This document shows, piece by piece, positions 1 through 6,860 of a stretch of 13,795 nt of DNA. The first letter of the stretch is position 1. Each line of letters starts with the position of its first letter. The stretch is from contig JAGNOM010000045.1 in NCBI GenBank assembly GCA_017990155.1, positions 1-13,795 of the forward strand, written 5' to 3'. This DNA comes from Propionivibrio sp. (GTDB lineage: Bacteria > Pseudomonadota > Gammaproteobacteria > Burkholderiales > Rhodocyclaceae). The position numbers and the translations under genes were made by a program. The notes beneath the pieces were generated by a model. It had not been told where the DNA came from and made no database searches. It worked only from the letters and a program-made list of their open reading frames with translations.

Positions 1-1451
1 CCGGCGAAGTGCTCGCCCTCGTGGGTGAGAACGGCGCGGGAAAATCGACCCTCGTAAAAGTGCTCACCGGCATCTATCACCCTGAAGAGGGGACGATTCA
101 TGTCCGTGGCAACGAACTGAAATTCGAAGATGCACACGCAGCCGGACGTGCCGGCATTGCGGCGGTGCATCAGGAAACGGCGATGTTCGACGAACTGTCG
201 GCCGCCGAGAACATCTACATGGGCCGTCAGCCAATGCGCAACGGCCGCATCGACTGGGCGACGATGAACGAGCAGGCCCAGAAGATCCTCACCGACATCG
301 GAGCCCCGTTCAAGGCGGAAGCGCTGATCCGGACCCTTGGCCCGGCAGAACGCCACCTCGTGGAAATCTCCCGTGCCCTGTCGCAGGACGCCTCGGTGGT
401 CATCCTCGACGAGCCGACGGCGGCGCTGTCGCGCCAGGAAATCAACGACTTCTACGGTATCGTCCGGCGCCTGCGCGACCAAGGCAAAGGCATCATCTTC
501 ATCACCCACAAGTTCGACGAAATCTTCTCGCTGGCCGACCGCTACCTCGTCCTGCGCGATGGCGCCTCGGTCGGCGAAGGCCGCATTGCCGATGCCACCG
601 AAGACTCGCTGGTCAGCCTGATGGTCGGGCGTGATCTGGAACACGTCTATCCGACAATGACCGAGCCCTCCAGCACCGAGTTGCTGCGCGTGGAAGGGCT
701 GACGCATCCGACTGAATTCGAGAACATCAACTTCACGCTGCACAAGGGCGAAGTCCTCGGTTTCTACGGCCTGGTCGGCGCCGGCCGCTCGGAAGCCATG
801 CTCGCCCTGTTCGGCCTGAAGGAAAACGCCGTCGGCAAGTTCACGCTCGACGGCAAGCCGCTCGACGTGCGCGTTCCGGAAGACGCGATCAGCGCCGGCA
901 TCGCCTACGTGCCGGAAGAACGCCAGCGGCAGGGCGCGATCCTGAGCTTCACCGTGCGCGAGAACCTGACTTTGGCCGCGCTTGGCCGCAAGCTGCGCGG
1001 CCCGTGGCTGCGTCCGAACGAAGAGCGCGAAATGACCAACGAGGCCATCGGCACCCTGAGCATCAAGACCGACGGCACCGAGCAGATCATCAGCGGCCTC
1101 TCCGGCGGCAACCAGCAGAAGGTGGTGATCGCCAAGTGGCTGGGCACCAACCCGCGCATCGTCATCCTCGACGAACCGACCAAGGGCATCGACGTCGGCG
1201 CCAAGTCGGCCGTCTATCAGCTGATCGCCGACATGGTCAAAGGCGGCCTCTCGGTCATCCTGGTTTCCTCGGAGCTGCCGGAGGTGATGCACCTCGCGCA
1301 TCGCATCGTGGTCATGCACCGCGGTCATCAGGTCGCGCATTTCAAACACGGGGAAGCGACTGCGGAAGACATCGTCGCCGCCGCTTCCGGGCTCAGGCAG
1401 CGCGCTGCCGCATCCGAACCCGCGAATCCTTCTGGGGAGATCCTTGCATGA
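1..1451 (+). CDS. rhaT: Sugar ABC transporter ATP-binding protein (CUT2, RhaT-like), 5'-truncated
   Basis: ATPase of a ribose/rhamnose-type (CUT2) importer, with two nucleotide-binding domains on one chain; it should sit on the cytoplasmic face and power uptake through the two permeases that follow. The reading frame is open from base 3 (GEVLALVG...), so the real start and about 25-35 residues lie outside the window; the GTG at base 9 is not a credible start because it falls just before the Walker A motif GENGAGKST. Domain 1 has Walker B VVILDEPTAALS, but its signature is degenerate (LGPAER, bases 336-353). Domain 2 has the atypical Walker A GLVGAGRSE usual for second domains of this family, a canonical LSGGNQQK signature and Walker B IVILDEPTKGIDVG. 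The TGA overlaps the next ATG (ATGA). The assignment to rhamnose (rhizobial RhaT naming, unlike E. coli RhaT) rests on the downstream mutarotase; the ATPase alone would fit ribose, xylose or fucose importers. Confidence 0.88.
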   Translation, partial: GEVLALVGENGAGKSTLVKVLTGIYHPEEGTIHVRGNELKFEDAHAAGRAGIAAVHQETAMFDELSAAENIYMGRQPMRNGRIDWATMNEQAQKILTDIGAPFKAEALIRTLGPAERHLVEISRALSQDASVVILDEPTAALSRQEINDFYGIVRRLRDQGKGIIFITHKFDEIFSLADRYLVLRDGASVGEGRIADATEDSLVSLMVGRDLEHVYPTMTEPSSTELLRVEGLTHPTEFENINFTLHKGEVLGFYGLVGAGRSEAMLALFGLKENAVGKFTLDGKPLDVRVPEDAISAGIAYVPEERQRQGAILSFTVRENLTLAALGRKLRGPWLRPNEEREMTNEAIGTLSIKTDGTEQIISGLSGGNQQKVVIAKWLGTNPRIVILDEPTKGIDVGAKSAVYQLIADMVKGGLSVILVSSELPEVMHLAHRIVVMHRGHQVAHFKHGEATAEDIVAAASGLRQRAAASEPANPSGEILA

Positions 1452-2470
1452 AGAATTTCTTTCTCCATAACCGCGAGGCTGCGCTTGCCGTCATCGTCGT
1501 GGCCATGGCCTTGCTGGTGGGACTGCGCGCGCCGGTGTTCCTGACGCCAGGCAATCTGCTCGACGTTCTCAGCGACTCGTCGATCCTCGCCATCCTGGTC
1601 ATGGGCCAGATGGTCGTGCTGCTGACCAAGGGCATCGACCTCTCGGTCGCCTCCAACCTGGCGCTGACCGGCATGTTCTGCGCCGTCATAGGCAAGGCCT
1701 TCCCGTCGCTGAACGCAGTCGATCTGGTCGCCATCGCGCTCATCTTCGGCGCGTTGCTCGGCGCGATCAACGGCGCGCTGATCACCGGCTTCAACCTGCC
1801 GCCGATCGTCGTCACGCTCGGCACCATGTCGGCCTACCGCGGTGCGATCTTCGTGCTCAGCAAGGGCGCGTGGATGAACGACCAGGATATCCACCCCGCG
1901 ATCAAGGGCCTGCCGCGCATGGTTTTCCTCGGTCTGCCCGGCCTCGTCTGGTTTGCCATCGTGACGCTGCTGCTGTGCTGGTGGTTCTTCCGTTACCGCC
2001 GTACCGGTCGCGAAATGTACGCGATCGGCGGCAACCTCTCCGCCGCCGCGTACATCGGGATTCCGATCAAGCGCCGCCTGATGCAGGTCTACACCATGTC
2101 CGGCGCGCTCGCCGGGCTGGCCGGGCTGCTCTGGGTCGGCCGCTACTCGATCGCTTTCACCGAACTGGCTGCCGGCTTCGAACTGACCGTGATCGCCGCC
2201 TGCGTGATCGGCGGCGTCAGCACGGCGGGGGGCATCGGATCGGTCATGGGCGCGCTGCTCGGCGTGCTCTTCACCGGGGTCATCAACGGCGCGCTGCCGG
2301 TCATCCACATTTCGCCGTTCTGGCAGCAGGCCATCTCGGGCATGGTCATCCTGGTCGCAGTCATCGTGAATGCCCGCTCCGAAAAGCGCGCCGGCAAACA
2401 GATTCTGCCGCCCAAGGGTTCGGCCGCGACGAAACATCAAAACACGCAGATGCAAGGAGTTCAATCATGA
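1448..2470 (+). CDS. rhaP: Sugar ABC transporter permease (CUT2, RhaP-like)
   Basis: Inner-membrane permease of the same importer, 340 residues, normal length for the BPD_transp_2 (RbsC-like) family. The ATG overlaps the stop of the ATPase gene, with GGGGAG about eight bases upstream, so translation is probably coupled. Many hydrophobic stretches give roughly eight to ten membrane segments, beginning near residues 10-30. Family hallmarks include GIDLSVASN in the first third, the pattern GAINGALITGFNLPPIVVTL and, late in the protein, AACVIGGVSTAGGIGSVMGA, the region that meets the ATPase. The basic tail after the last segment (RSEKRAGKQ...) is cytoplasmic by the positive-inside rule. An alternative in-frame start further upstream would lie inside the ATPase gene and is not needed. 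Family assignment is secure; substrate is inferred from neighbours. Confidence 0.93.
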   Translation: MKNFFLHNREAALAVIVVAMALLVGLRAPVFLTPGNLLDVLSDSSILAILVMGQMVVLLTKGIDLSVASNLALTGMFCAVIGKAFPSLNAVDLVAIALIFGALLGAINGALITGFNLPPIVVTLGTMSAYRGAIFVLSKGAWMNDQDIHPAIKGLPRMVFLGLPGLVWFAIVTLLLCWWFFRYRRTGREMYAIGGNLSAAAYIGIPIKRRLMQVYTMSGALAGLAGLLWVGRYSIAFTELAAGFELTVIAACVIGGVSTAGGIGSVMGALLGVLFTGVINGALPVIHISPFWQQAISGMVILVAVIVNARSEKRAGKQILPPKGSAATKHQNTQMQGVQS

Positions 2471-3441
2471 AGGCAACACGCACCTGGGAAATCATCCTTG
2501 TGCTGCTGTTACTCGTCGTCGTCGGCGGCTTCGGCGCGACGACCGAAGGGTTTCTCGATTTCTACAATCTGAGCGACAGCACCTTCAACTACAGCGAAAA
2601 GGCATTGATCGCCCTGGCCATGGCGCTGATCATCATTGCCGGCGACATCGACATCTCGGTCGCCGCCACGGTCGCCCTGACCTCGGTGATGATGGGGTTG
2701 GCCAAGAACGCCGGCGCCGGCGCGGCCGTGATCGTCCTCGTCGGCCTCGGCTCCGGGGCATTGTGCGGCGCGCTGAACGGCTTCCTCATCACGCGCTTCG
2801 CCCTGCCCTCGATCGTCGTCACCATCGGCACCCTGTCGCTCTATCGCGGCACGGCGCTGGTCATCCTCGGCGACGGCGCCATCACCGGCTACCCGGCCGC
2901 CCTGTCCACGCTGGGCAACGGCTACATCGGCGACCTCGTCGGCCTGCCCTGGCTGCAGATCCCGATCGAATTCGCCATCTTCGTCCTCATGGCCGTCGCC
3001 GTCGGCGTCCTGCTGCACAAGACGATCATCGGGCGGCGCATCTACTCGATCGGCGCCAACCCGATCGCCTCGCGCTTTTCGGGCATCGCCGTCAATCGCT
3101 ATCGCCTGATGCTGTTCATCTTCATCGGCATGATCGCCGGCCTCGCCTCCGTCCTGCTCACCGGGCGCATCGGCAGCACACGGCCGAACATCGCGATGGG
3201 ATGGGAACTCGACGCGATCACGATGGTGATCCTTGGCGGCGTCAGCATCGACGGCGGCAAAGGCTCGCTGCTCGGCGTCGTGCTGGCCATCGTCGTGCTT
3301 GGCATGTTCACCTTCGGCCTGCAGATGATGAATGTGCCGGGCATCGTCATGTCGATGATCCTCGGCGGATTGCTGATCGTCTCGATGATCGTCCCGATCC
3401 TGATTCGCGCCCGCAAACCGCGTGCAGTCAAAGCAGCCTGA
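2467..3441 (+). CDS. rhaQ: Sugar ABC transporter permease (CUT2, RhaQ-like)
   Basis: Second permease, 324 residues, expected to form a heterodimer with the preceding one. The ATG overlaps the upstream TGA (ATGA) and is preceded by AAGGAG at 2454-2459, seven bases away. Residues 8-24 are the first hydrophobic segment (IILVLLLLVVVGGFG). The family pattern AGDIDISVAATVAL, then CGALNGFLITRFALPSIVV, and near the C-terminus TMVILGGVSIDGGKGSLLG, parallels the first permease, but the sequences have clearly diverged, as in rhizobial RhaP/RhaQ rather than the single homodimeric RbsC. The C-terminal tail is short and basic. The stop lies 17 bases before the mutarotase start. Substrate is inferred from the operon. 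Confidence 0.93.
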   Translation: MKATRTWEIILVLLLLVVVGGFGATTEGFLDFYNLSDSTFNYSEKALIALAMALIIIAGDIDISVAATVALTSVMMGLAKNAGAGAAVIVLVGLGSGALCGALNGFLITRFALPSIVVTIGTLSLYRGTALVILGDGAITGYPAALSTLGNGYIGDLVGLPWLQIPIEFAIFVLMAVAVGVLLHKTIIGRRIYSIGANPIASRFSGIAVNRYRLMLFIFIGMIAGLASVLLTGRIGSTRPNIAMGWELDAITMVILGGVSIDGGKGSLLGVVLAIVVLGMFTFGLQMMNVPGIVMSMILGGLLIVSMIVPILIRARKPRAVKAA

Positions 3442-3458
3442 TTTCCTGGAGATCACAA

Positions 3459-3776
3459 ATGGAAAAAGTAGCTTTCAAGATGAAGTTGAAACCAGGGTAC
3501 GTCGAGGAATACCGTTCCCGTCACGATGCCATCTGGCCCAAGCTCGTTGATCTCCTGCGGGTCAGCGGCATCCGCGACTACAGCATCTATCTCGACGAAG
3601 AGACGCTGACGCTGTTCGGCGTGCTCTGGCGCACTTCGGACCATCGCATGAACGGCCTGCCGCAAACCGAAGTCATGCAGGAATGGTGGGCCTACATGGC
3701 CGACCTGATGGAGACGCAGCCGAACGACAACGAACCGGTGGCGATTCCGCTGCCGCGCATGTTCCACATGGAGTAA
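3459..3776 (+). CDS. rhaM: L-rhamnose mutarotase (RhaM/RhaU/YiiL family)
   Basis: Small cytoplasmic dimeric enzyme, 105 residues, that interconverts alpha and beta anomers of L-rhamnose so that incoming sugar matches the anomer used by the isomerase. The family pattern is clear: MKLKPGYVEEYRSRHDAIWP at the N-terminus, with Tyr18 and His22 at positions known as active-site residues in E. coli RhaM, Tyr41 in DYSIY, the WW pair at 76-77, and the C-terminal PLPRMFHME close to the family's FHL(D/E) ending. The start ATG has CTGGAGA six bases upstream. It is the fourth gene of the transporter operon, as rhaU is in rhizobia. Relatives in some betaproteobacteria occur in L-fucose clusters, so L-fucose cannot be excluded as substrate; the fold and family are secure. 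Confidence 0.93.
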   Translation: MEKVAFKMKLKPGYVEEYRSRHDAIWPKLVDLLRVSGIRDYSIYLDEETLTLFGVLWRTSDHRMNGLPQTEVMQEWWAYMADLMETQPNDNEPVAIPLPRMFHME

Positions 3777-3835
3777 GCGGGAACTCCCGGCTGCACTTGC
3801 TTACGAAGCCGGATTCCCGCCCGTTTGCGGGATTT
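3777..3835 (+). promoter_or_regulatory. Possible alternative hairpins between rhaM and chemoreceptor gene
   Basis: Right after the rhaM TAA, GCGGGAA (3777-3783) is fully complementary to TTCCCGC (3814-3820), whose TCCCGC part is also complementary to GCGGGA (3827-3832), followed by TTT. The two pairings exclude each other. The 2:3 hairpin with its short T run could work as a weak terminator or attenuator separating chemoreceptor expression from the transporter. The stems are only six to seven base pairs, so chance is possible. Confidence 0.25.
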
Positions 3836-3861
3836 CCCGAGCATTCAAAGGAGAAACGCGC

Positions 3862-5556
3862 GTGAGGAAGTTGCATATCAAAGGTTTGCACCTGAATGCC
3901 CTCGGGGTTCGCTTCCGGCTGGGCCTCGTCGTCCTGCTCTCGATCCTTGCGCTGCTGGCCGTCGGTTTCGGCGGCTGGTTCGGAATCACGCGCGTCAGCA
4001 ATTCGGTCGTCACTTTGCAGGACGCGCGCTTGCCGGCCGCGATGCTGATCGGCGACATCCGCGGCGCGACCAACCAGTTGCTGCTCCTGTCGTTTGAAGT
4101 GCTGGCACGGGAGAAACAGGCCAACGCGCAGAGCAAGTTCGCGCAGACGCTGGCACGGAAGGAGTCGGTGACCGGTACGTTGACCAAGGCCATGGAGGAC
4201 TACGACCGCGTTGCCAAGACCGAGGAAGAAGCCGAATCCTGGAACGCGCTGAAGGAATCGATGAAACCCTGGCTGGTGAGCAATGCGGAATTGTCGGTCG
4301 TCATCAAGGCGCTGGCTGAAAACGACGATCCGGACAATCAGGCGCAGCTGTTCATGCAATACAAGGCACCGCTGACCAATTGGGGCTACACGCAGGCACG
4401 CGTCGATCTCAATCTCGCCAGCCTGCTGGCACTGAACAAGGAAGCGGTGGAGAAGGCGCGCGAGGACGATAGCCGGACCATCGCCTTCGCCAAGCGCTTC
4501 ATGCTCGTCACACTCGGTGTCGCCATCGCCGTCCTGCTCGCACTCGCCGTCGTCTTCGTGCGCAGCATCACCGCGCCGCTTGAGCGCCTGCGGCACGCGA
4601 TCGTCAGCGTCGCCGGCAACAACGACTTCACCCAGCGCGTCGGCACGCATGGCAAGGACGAAATCGCGCAGACGGCGAGCGCGTTCAACCGTCTGCTGGA
4701 GAGCATCCAGAACTCGTTGCGCGAGGTGCTCGGCAATTCCGAGAACATCGCGACCGCCTCGGAACAGGTGTCATCGGCTTCGCAGCAGGCGGCAAACGCC
4801 TCGGAAAGCCAGAGCGAAGCGGCAACCAGCATGGCCGCCGCGATCGAGGAAATGACCGTCTCGATCTCGCACATCGGCGCCAGCGCCCAGGAGACGCTCG
4901 GACGTGCGCGCGAAGCCGGCACCGCCGCCGACAACGGCGCGCGGATCATCGCGCAAACGCACGAGGAAATGGACAAGATCGCCGGCACCGTGGCGCAGGC
5001 GACAAAAGCCATCGAGAAGCTGAGCCAGGAATCGGGCCGCATCTCGACGATCCTGCAAGTCATCAAGGATGTCGCAGACCAGACCAATCTGCTCGCTTTG
5101 AACGCCGCCATCGAGGCCGCGCGAGCCGGCGAACAGGGGCGCGGCTTCGCCGTCGTCGCCGACGAGGTGCGCAAGCTCGCCGAGCGCACCACGGCCTCGA
5201 CCAACGCCATCGGCGAACTCGTGGTCTCGATGCAATCGTCGGGTCAGGACGCCGTCAGCTGGATGGGTTCAGTGAATCAGCAGGTCGGCATCGGCAAACA
5301 GCTATCGGATTCAACGGTCGGTCACATCGACGGCATCCGCGAAAGCGCGCAACGGGTGGTCGCCGCCGTAACCGACATTTCGGAAGCCCTGAGCGAGCAA
5401 AGCGCCACGGCGCAAAGCATCGCGCAGCAGGTGGAAACGGTCGCCCGGCTGTCCGAAACCAATAACGCAACGGCCCGGGAAACCGAGGCTATCTCAGCCA
5501 ATCTCGACCGCTTGTCTTGCGGTTTGAAGGCCGCGACCGGCCGGTTCCAGGTGTGA
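3862..5556 (+). CDS. Methyl-accepting chemotaxis protein
   Basis: Membrane chemoreceptor, 564 residues, that signals to CheA/CheW. Start is GTG at 3862, with AAGGAG at 3848-3853 eight bases upstream; no better ATG lies nearby. Layout: cytoplasmic lead 1-19, membrane segment 1 about 20-42, periplasmic domain about 43-213 (helical, four-helix-bundle type by length and composition), membrane segment 2 about 214-233 (MLVTLGVAIAVLLALAVVFV), HAMP about 234-287, then the methyl-accepting signalling coiled coil. The hairpin tip around residues 400-440 carries the near-universal DQTNLLALNAAIEAARAGEQ followed by GRGFAVVADEVRKLAERT. There is no C-terminal CheR-docking pentapeptide of the NWETF type; the chain ends ATGRFQV. 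It follows the importer and mutarotase genes after 85 bases on the same strand, suggesting a receptor for the same sugar, directly or through the importer's binding protein. The ligand is inference; the receptor call is secure. Confidence 0.95.
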   Translation: MRKLHIKGLHLNALGVRFRLGLVVLLSILALLAVGFGGWFGITRVSNSVVTLQDARLPAAMLIGDIRGATNQLLLLSFEVLAREKQANAQSKFAQTLARKESVTGTLTKAMEDYDRVAKTEEEAESWNALKESMKPWLVSNAELSVVIKALAENDDPDNQAQLFMQYKAPLTNWGYTQARVDLNLASLLALNKEAVEKAREDDSRTIAFAKRFMLVTLGVAIAVLLALAVVFVRSITAPLERLRHAIVSVAGNNDFTQRVGTHGKDEIAQTASAFNRLLESIQNSLREVLGNSENIATASEQVSSASQQAANASESQSEAATSMAAAIEEMTVSISHIGASAQETLGRAREAGTAADNGARIIAQTHEEMDKIAGTVAQATKAIEKLSQESGRISTILQVIKDVADQTNLLALNAAIEAARAGEQGRGFAVVADEVRKLAERTTASTNAIGELVVSMQSSGQDAVSWMGSVNQQVGIGKQLSDSTVGHIDGIRESAQRVVAAVTDISEALSEQSATAQSIAQQVETVARLSETNNATARETEAISANLDRLSCGLKAATGRFQV

Positions 5557-5561
5557 GCCGA

Positions 5562-6422
5562 TCAGGCGAAACGGTGCGCCGATTCGGCGGCCGATTCGTC
5601 GTTGCGCCGATACTTCAATGGCGTCGTTCCGATCTCGCGATGGAAGCGGCTGGTGAAGTAGTTGCTGTCGTTGAAGCCGCAGGCGAAGGCGATCTCGGTC
5701 ACGGTCTTGTCCGTTTCCTTGAGCATGCGCATGGCGCGGCACAGGCGCACGCGTAGCAGATAGCTGTTCGGCGGCATGCCGGTGACGTCGGCAATCTTCC
5801 GGCTCAGCGTGCGTAGCGGAATCTCGAAGCGTGCCGCCAGCAGATCCCAATCGATTTCTTCTTCGAAGTGCTCGTTCAGGTAACGAAGCAGCTTGGTCAG
5901 GCGCGCGTCCTTCTCTTCCTGAGAGGACGTATTCTCCGGCTGGCCGCGCCAGAGTTCGATCATCAACTGGCTGAGCAGCAGTTCGATCATCTGCTCCGAA
6001 TACTCGACGCGATTTTCGGACTCCTCCGAAAGGCGGTTGAGCAGCGATTCGACGCGCTTCAGCGTGCTGCCGCCAACAACGTAGCACTCGTTGTTGGGAC
6101 TGGCGTGCTGCGCCAGCAGATGCTCGACGGTTTCGCGGCTGACGTGCTTGAAGCGCGACGGCAGGATCAGCACGTTGGTCAGGTGCAGGTCGTCGAGGCG
6201 GTCGAGAAAATGTGTCTGGTTGGCGCGCACGTAAAAAACCGAACCGCGGCAGATCGGCGACGGCGTGCCATCAACGTAATTCATGCCGCTGCCCGAGCGG
6301 GCGATCACCAGTTCGTCGAACTCGTGCACGTGCTCCGGAAAATAGGTTTGCGGCGAACGCGCCAATACCGAGACCACCGAATCCACGTTCGGGAAATATT
6401 CATCTCGCGTCAGAGTTTCCAT
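5562..6422 (-). CDS. AraC-family transcriptional regulator, RhaS/RhaR-like
   Basis: Cytoplasmic sugar-responsive activator, 286 residues, close to E. coli RhaS in length. An N-terminal cupin sensor domain (about 1-165) contains FPEHVHEFDELVI at 28-40, strikingly like the RhaS pattern FPEH.H.F.E.VI, and LTNVL at 81-85. The C-terminal AraC DNA-binding region has a first helix-turn-helix about 191-212 (DWDLLAARFEIPLRTLSRKI) and a second about 241-262 (VTEIAFACGFNDSNYFTSRF), the family's most conserved part. ATG at 6422 is chosen over the in-frame ATG at 6437 because AAGGAGG (6433-6427) lies between them. It faces the chemoreceptor gene tail to tail with 5 bases between stops. It probably controls the rhamnose/fucose genes here; which sugar it senses is not visible. 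Confidence 0.92.
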   Translation of the reverse strand: METLTRDEYFPNVDSVVSVLARSPQTYFPEHVHEFDELVIARSGSGMNYVDGTPSPICRGSVFYVRANQTHFLDRLDDLHLTNVLILPSRFKHVSRETVEHLLAQHASPNNECYVVGGSTLKRVESLLNRLSEESENRVEYSEQMIELLLSQLMIELWRGQPENTSSQEEKDARLTKLLRYLNEHFEEEIDWDLLAARFEIPLRTLSRKIADVTGMPPNSYLLRVRLCRAMRMLKETDKTVTEIAFACGFNDSNYFTSRFHREIGTTPLKYRRNDESAAESAHRFA

Positions 6423-6426
6423 CGCC

Positions 6427-6433
6427 CCTCCTT
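6427..6433 (-). promoter_or_regulatory. Strong ribosome binding site deciding the araC-type start
   Basis: Read on the minus strand this is AAGGAGG, four bases before the ATG at 6422. It lies inside the reading frame if the longer start at 6437 were used, so it argues for the shorter protein. Confidence 0.75.
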
Positions 6434-6461
6434 GCATCCAACCTGATCAGCAGTTTCTGTT

Positions 6462-6478
6462 ACTTGTGCAGCACTTGT
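6462..6478. promoter_or_regulatory. Tandem ACTTGT repeat upstream of the regulator gene
   Basis: ACTTGT occurs at 6462-6467 and again at 6473-6478, exactly 11 bases apart, with GCAGC between. This is 40-56 bases upstream of the regulator's ATG. One-turn direct repeats are typical of AraC-family half-sites, so this could be an autoregulatory operator. No matching second copy was found near another gene, and two hexamers alone may be chance. Confidence 0.25.
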
Positions 6479-6650
6479 TATTGATCCCGGTCTCTGCGGA
6501 CCCGGTTTATGGTGTTGCGCAGACTACGTTGGAACGAGAACACGTCCCTTGAATTGTTCGCCAGAAAGAAGCCCCAACCGGCAAATTTGAACAGAAGGAA
6601 AGAGTACCACCGCGCGTAGCGGATGTGTTCGATTCGCCCCGACCTCGCAC
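6479..6650. other. Intergenic DNA between regulator gene and fold-back repeat
   Basis: This stretch should contain the regulator's own promoter (minus strand), but I see no convincing -35/-10 pair. A short imperfect hairpin lies near 6485-6505 (GGTC...GACC). Open frames crossing here run into the adjacent repeat and look non-coding. Confidence 0.4.
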
Positions 6651-6835
6651 GGCAATCGCCTGAACGTCTTCTCCCTCCCCTTCAAGGGGAAGGTCGCGAA
6701 CGCGACGTTTGCGATTGGACGGGTTGGGGTGGGGATGGGGCGACAATCGCAAAAATAGCAACCAGCCCCCATCCCCCTCCCAGCCTCCCCCTTGAAGGGA
6801 AGGGAGTTGATGAGCGTCGCATTCATGCAATTGCC
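6651..6835. repeat. Fold-back (MITE/REP-like) repeat, copy 1
   Basis: About 185 bases able to fold on themselves. Ends: GGCAATCGCCTGAACG on the left against the reverse complement GGCAATTGCATGAATG of the right end (13 of 16 match). Internal arms: CTCCCTCCCCTTCAAGGGGA at 6671-6690 pairs with the region TCCCCCTTGAAGGGAAGGGAG ending near 6805, and the G-rich run about 6720-6740 pairs with the C-rich run about 6767-6790. The segment 6671-6740 is nearly identical to 9455-9523 in copy 2, in the same orientation. It has no transposase, so any mobility would need help from elsewhere. It starts 25 bases beyond the pta stop and may act as a transcript 3' end or mRNA stabiliser. Exact borders are estimated from where the end repeats stop matching. 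Confidence 0.8.
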
Positions 6836-6860
6836 TTGCCCGAACTCACGCTCTCAGGGA

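Noticed and set aside
1328..3456. Long minus-strand open frames opposite the two permease genes
   Set aside because: Products are rich in Asp, His, Arg and Gln, as expected for shadows of GC-rich genes encoding membrane proteins; the + strand proteins are clear family members.
5056..5190. Near-identical stretch shared by the two MCP genes (second copy about 11010-11145, minus strand) as a possible DNA repeat or recombination scar
   Set aside because: The identity falls exactly on the universally conserved MCP signalling tip and fades outside it, so protein constraint explains it.
6423..6437. Longer start for the AraC-family regulator
   Set aside because: The extra five residues would be encoded by the ribosome binding site AAGGAGG itself; the ATG at 6422 is better placed.
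6507..6830. Open frames on the minus strand across the first repeat (also 6524-6826)
   Set aside because: They are translations of the fold-back repeat (peptides rich in LPFKGE / LQGG-type runs), in two overlapping frames, with no ribosome site or family; similar frames appear across copy 2.
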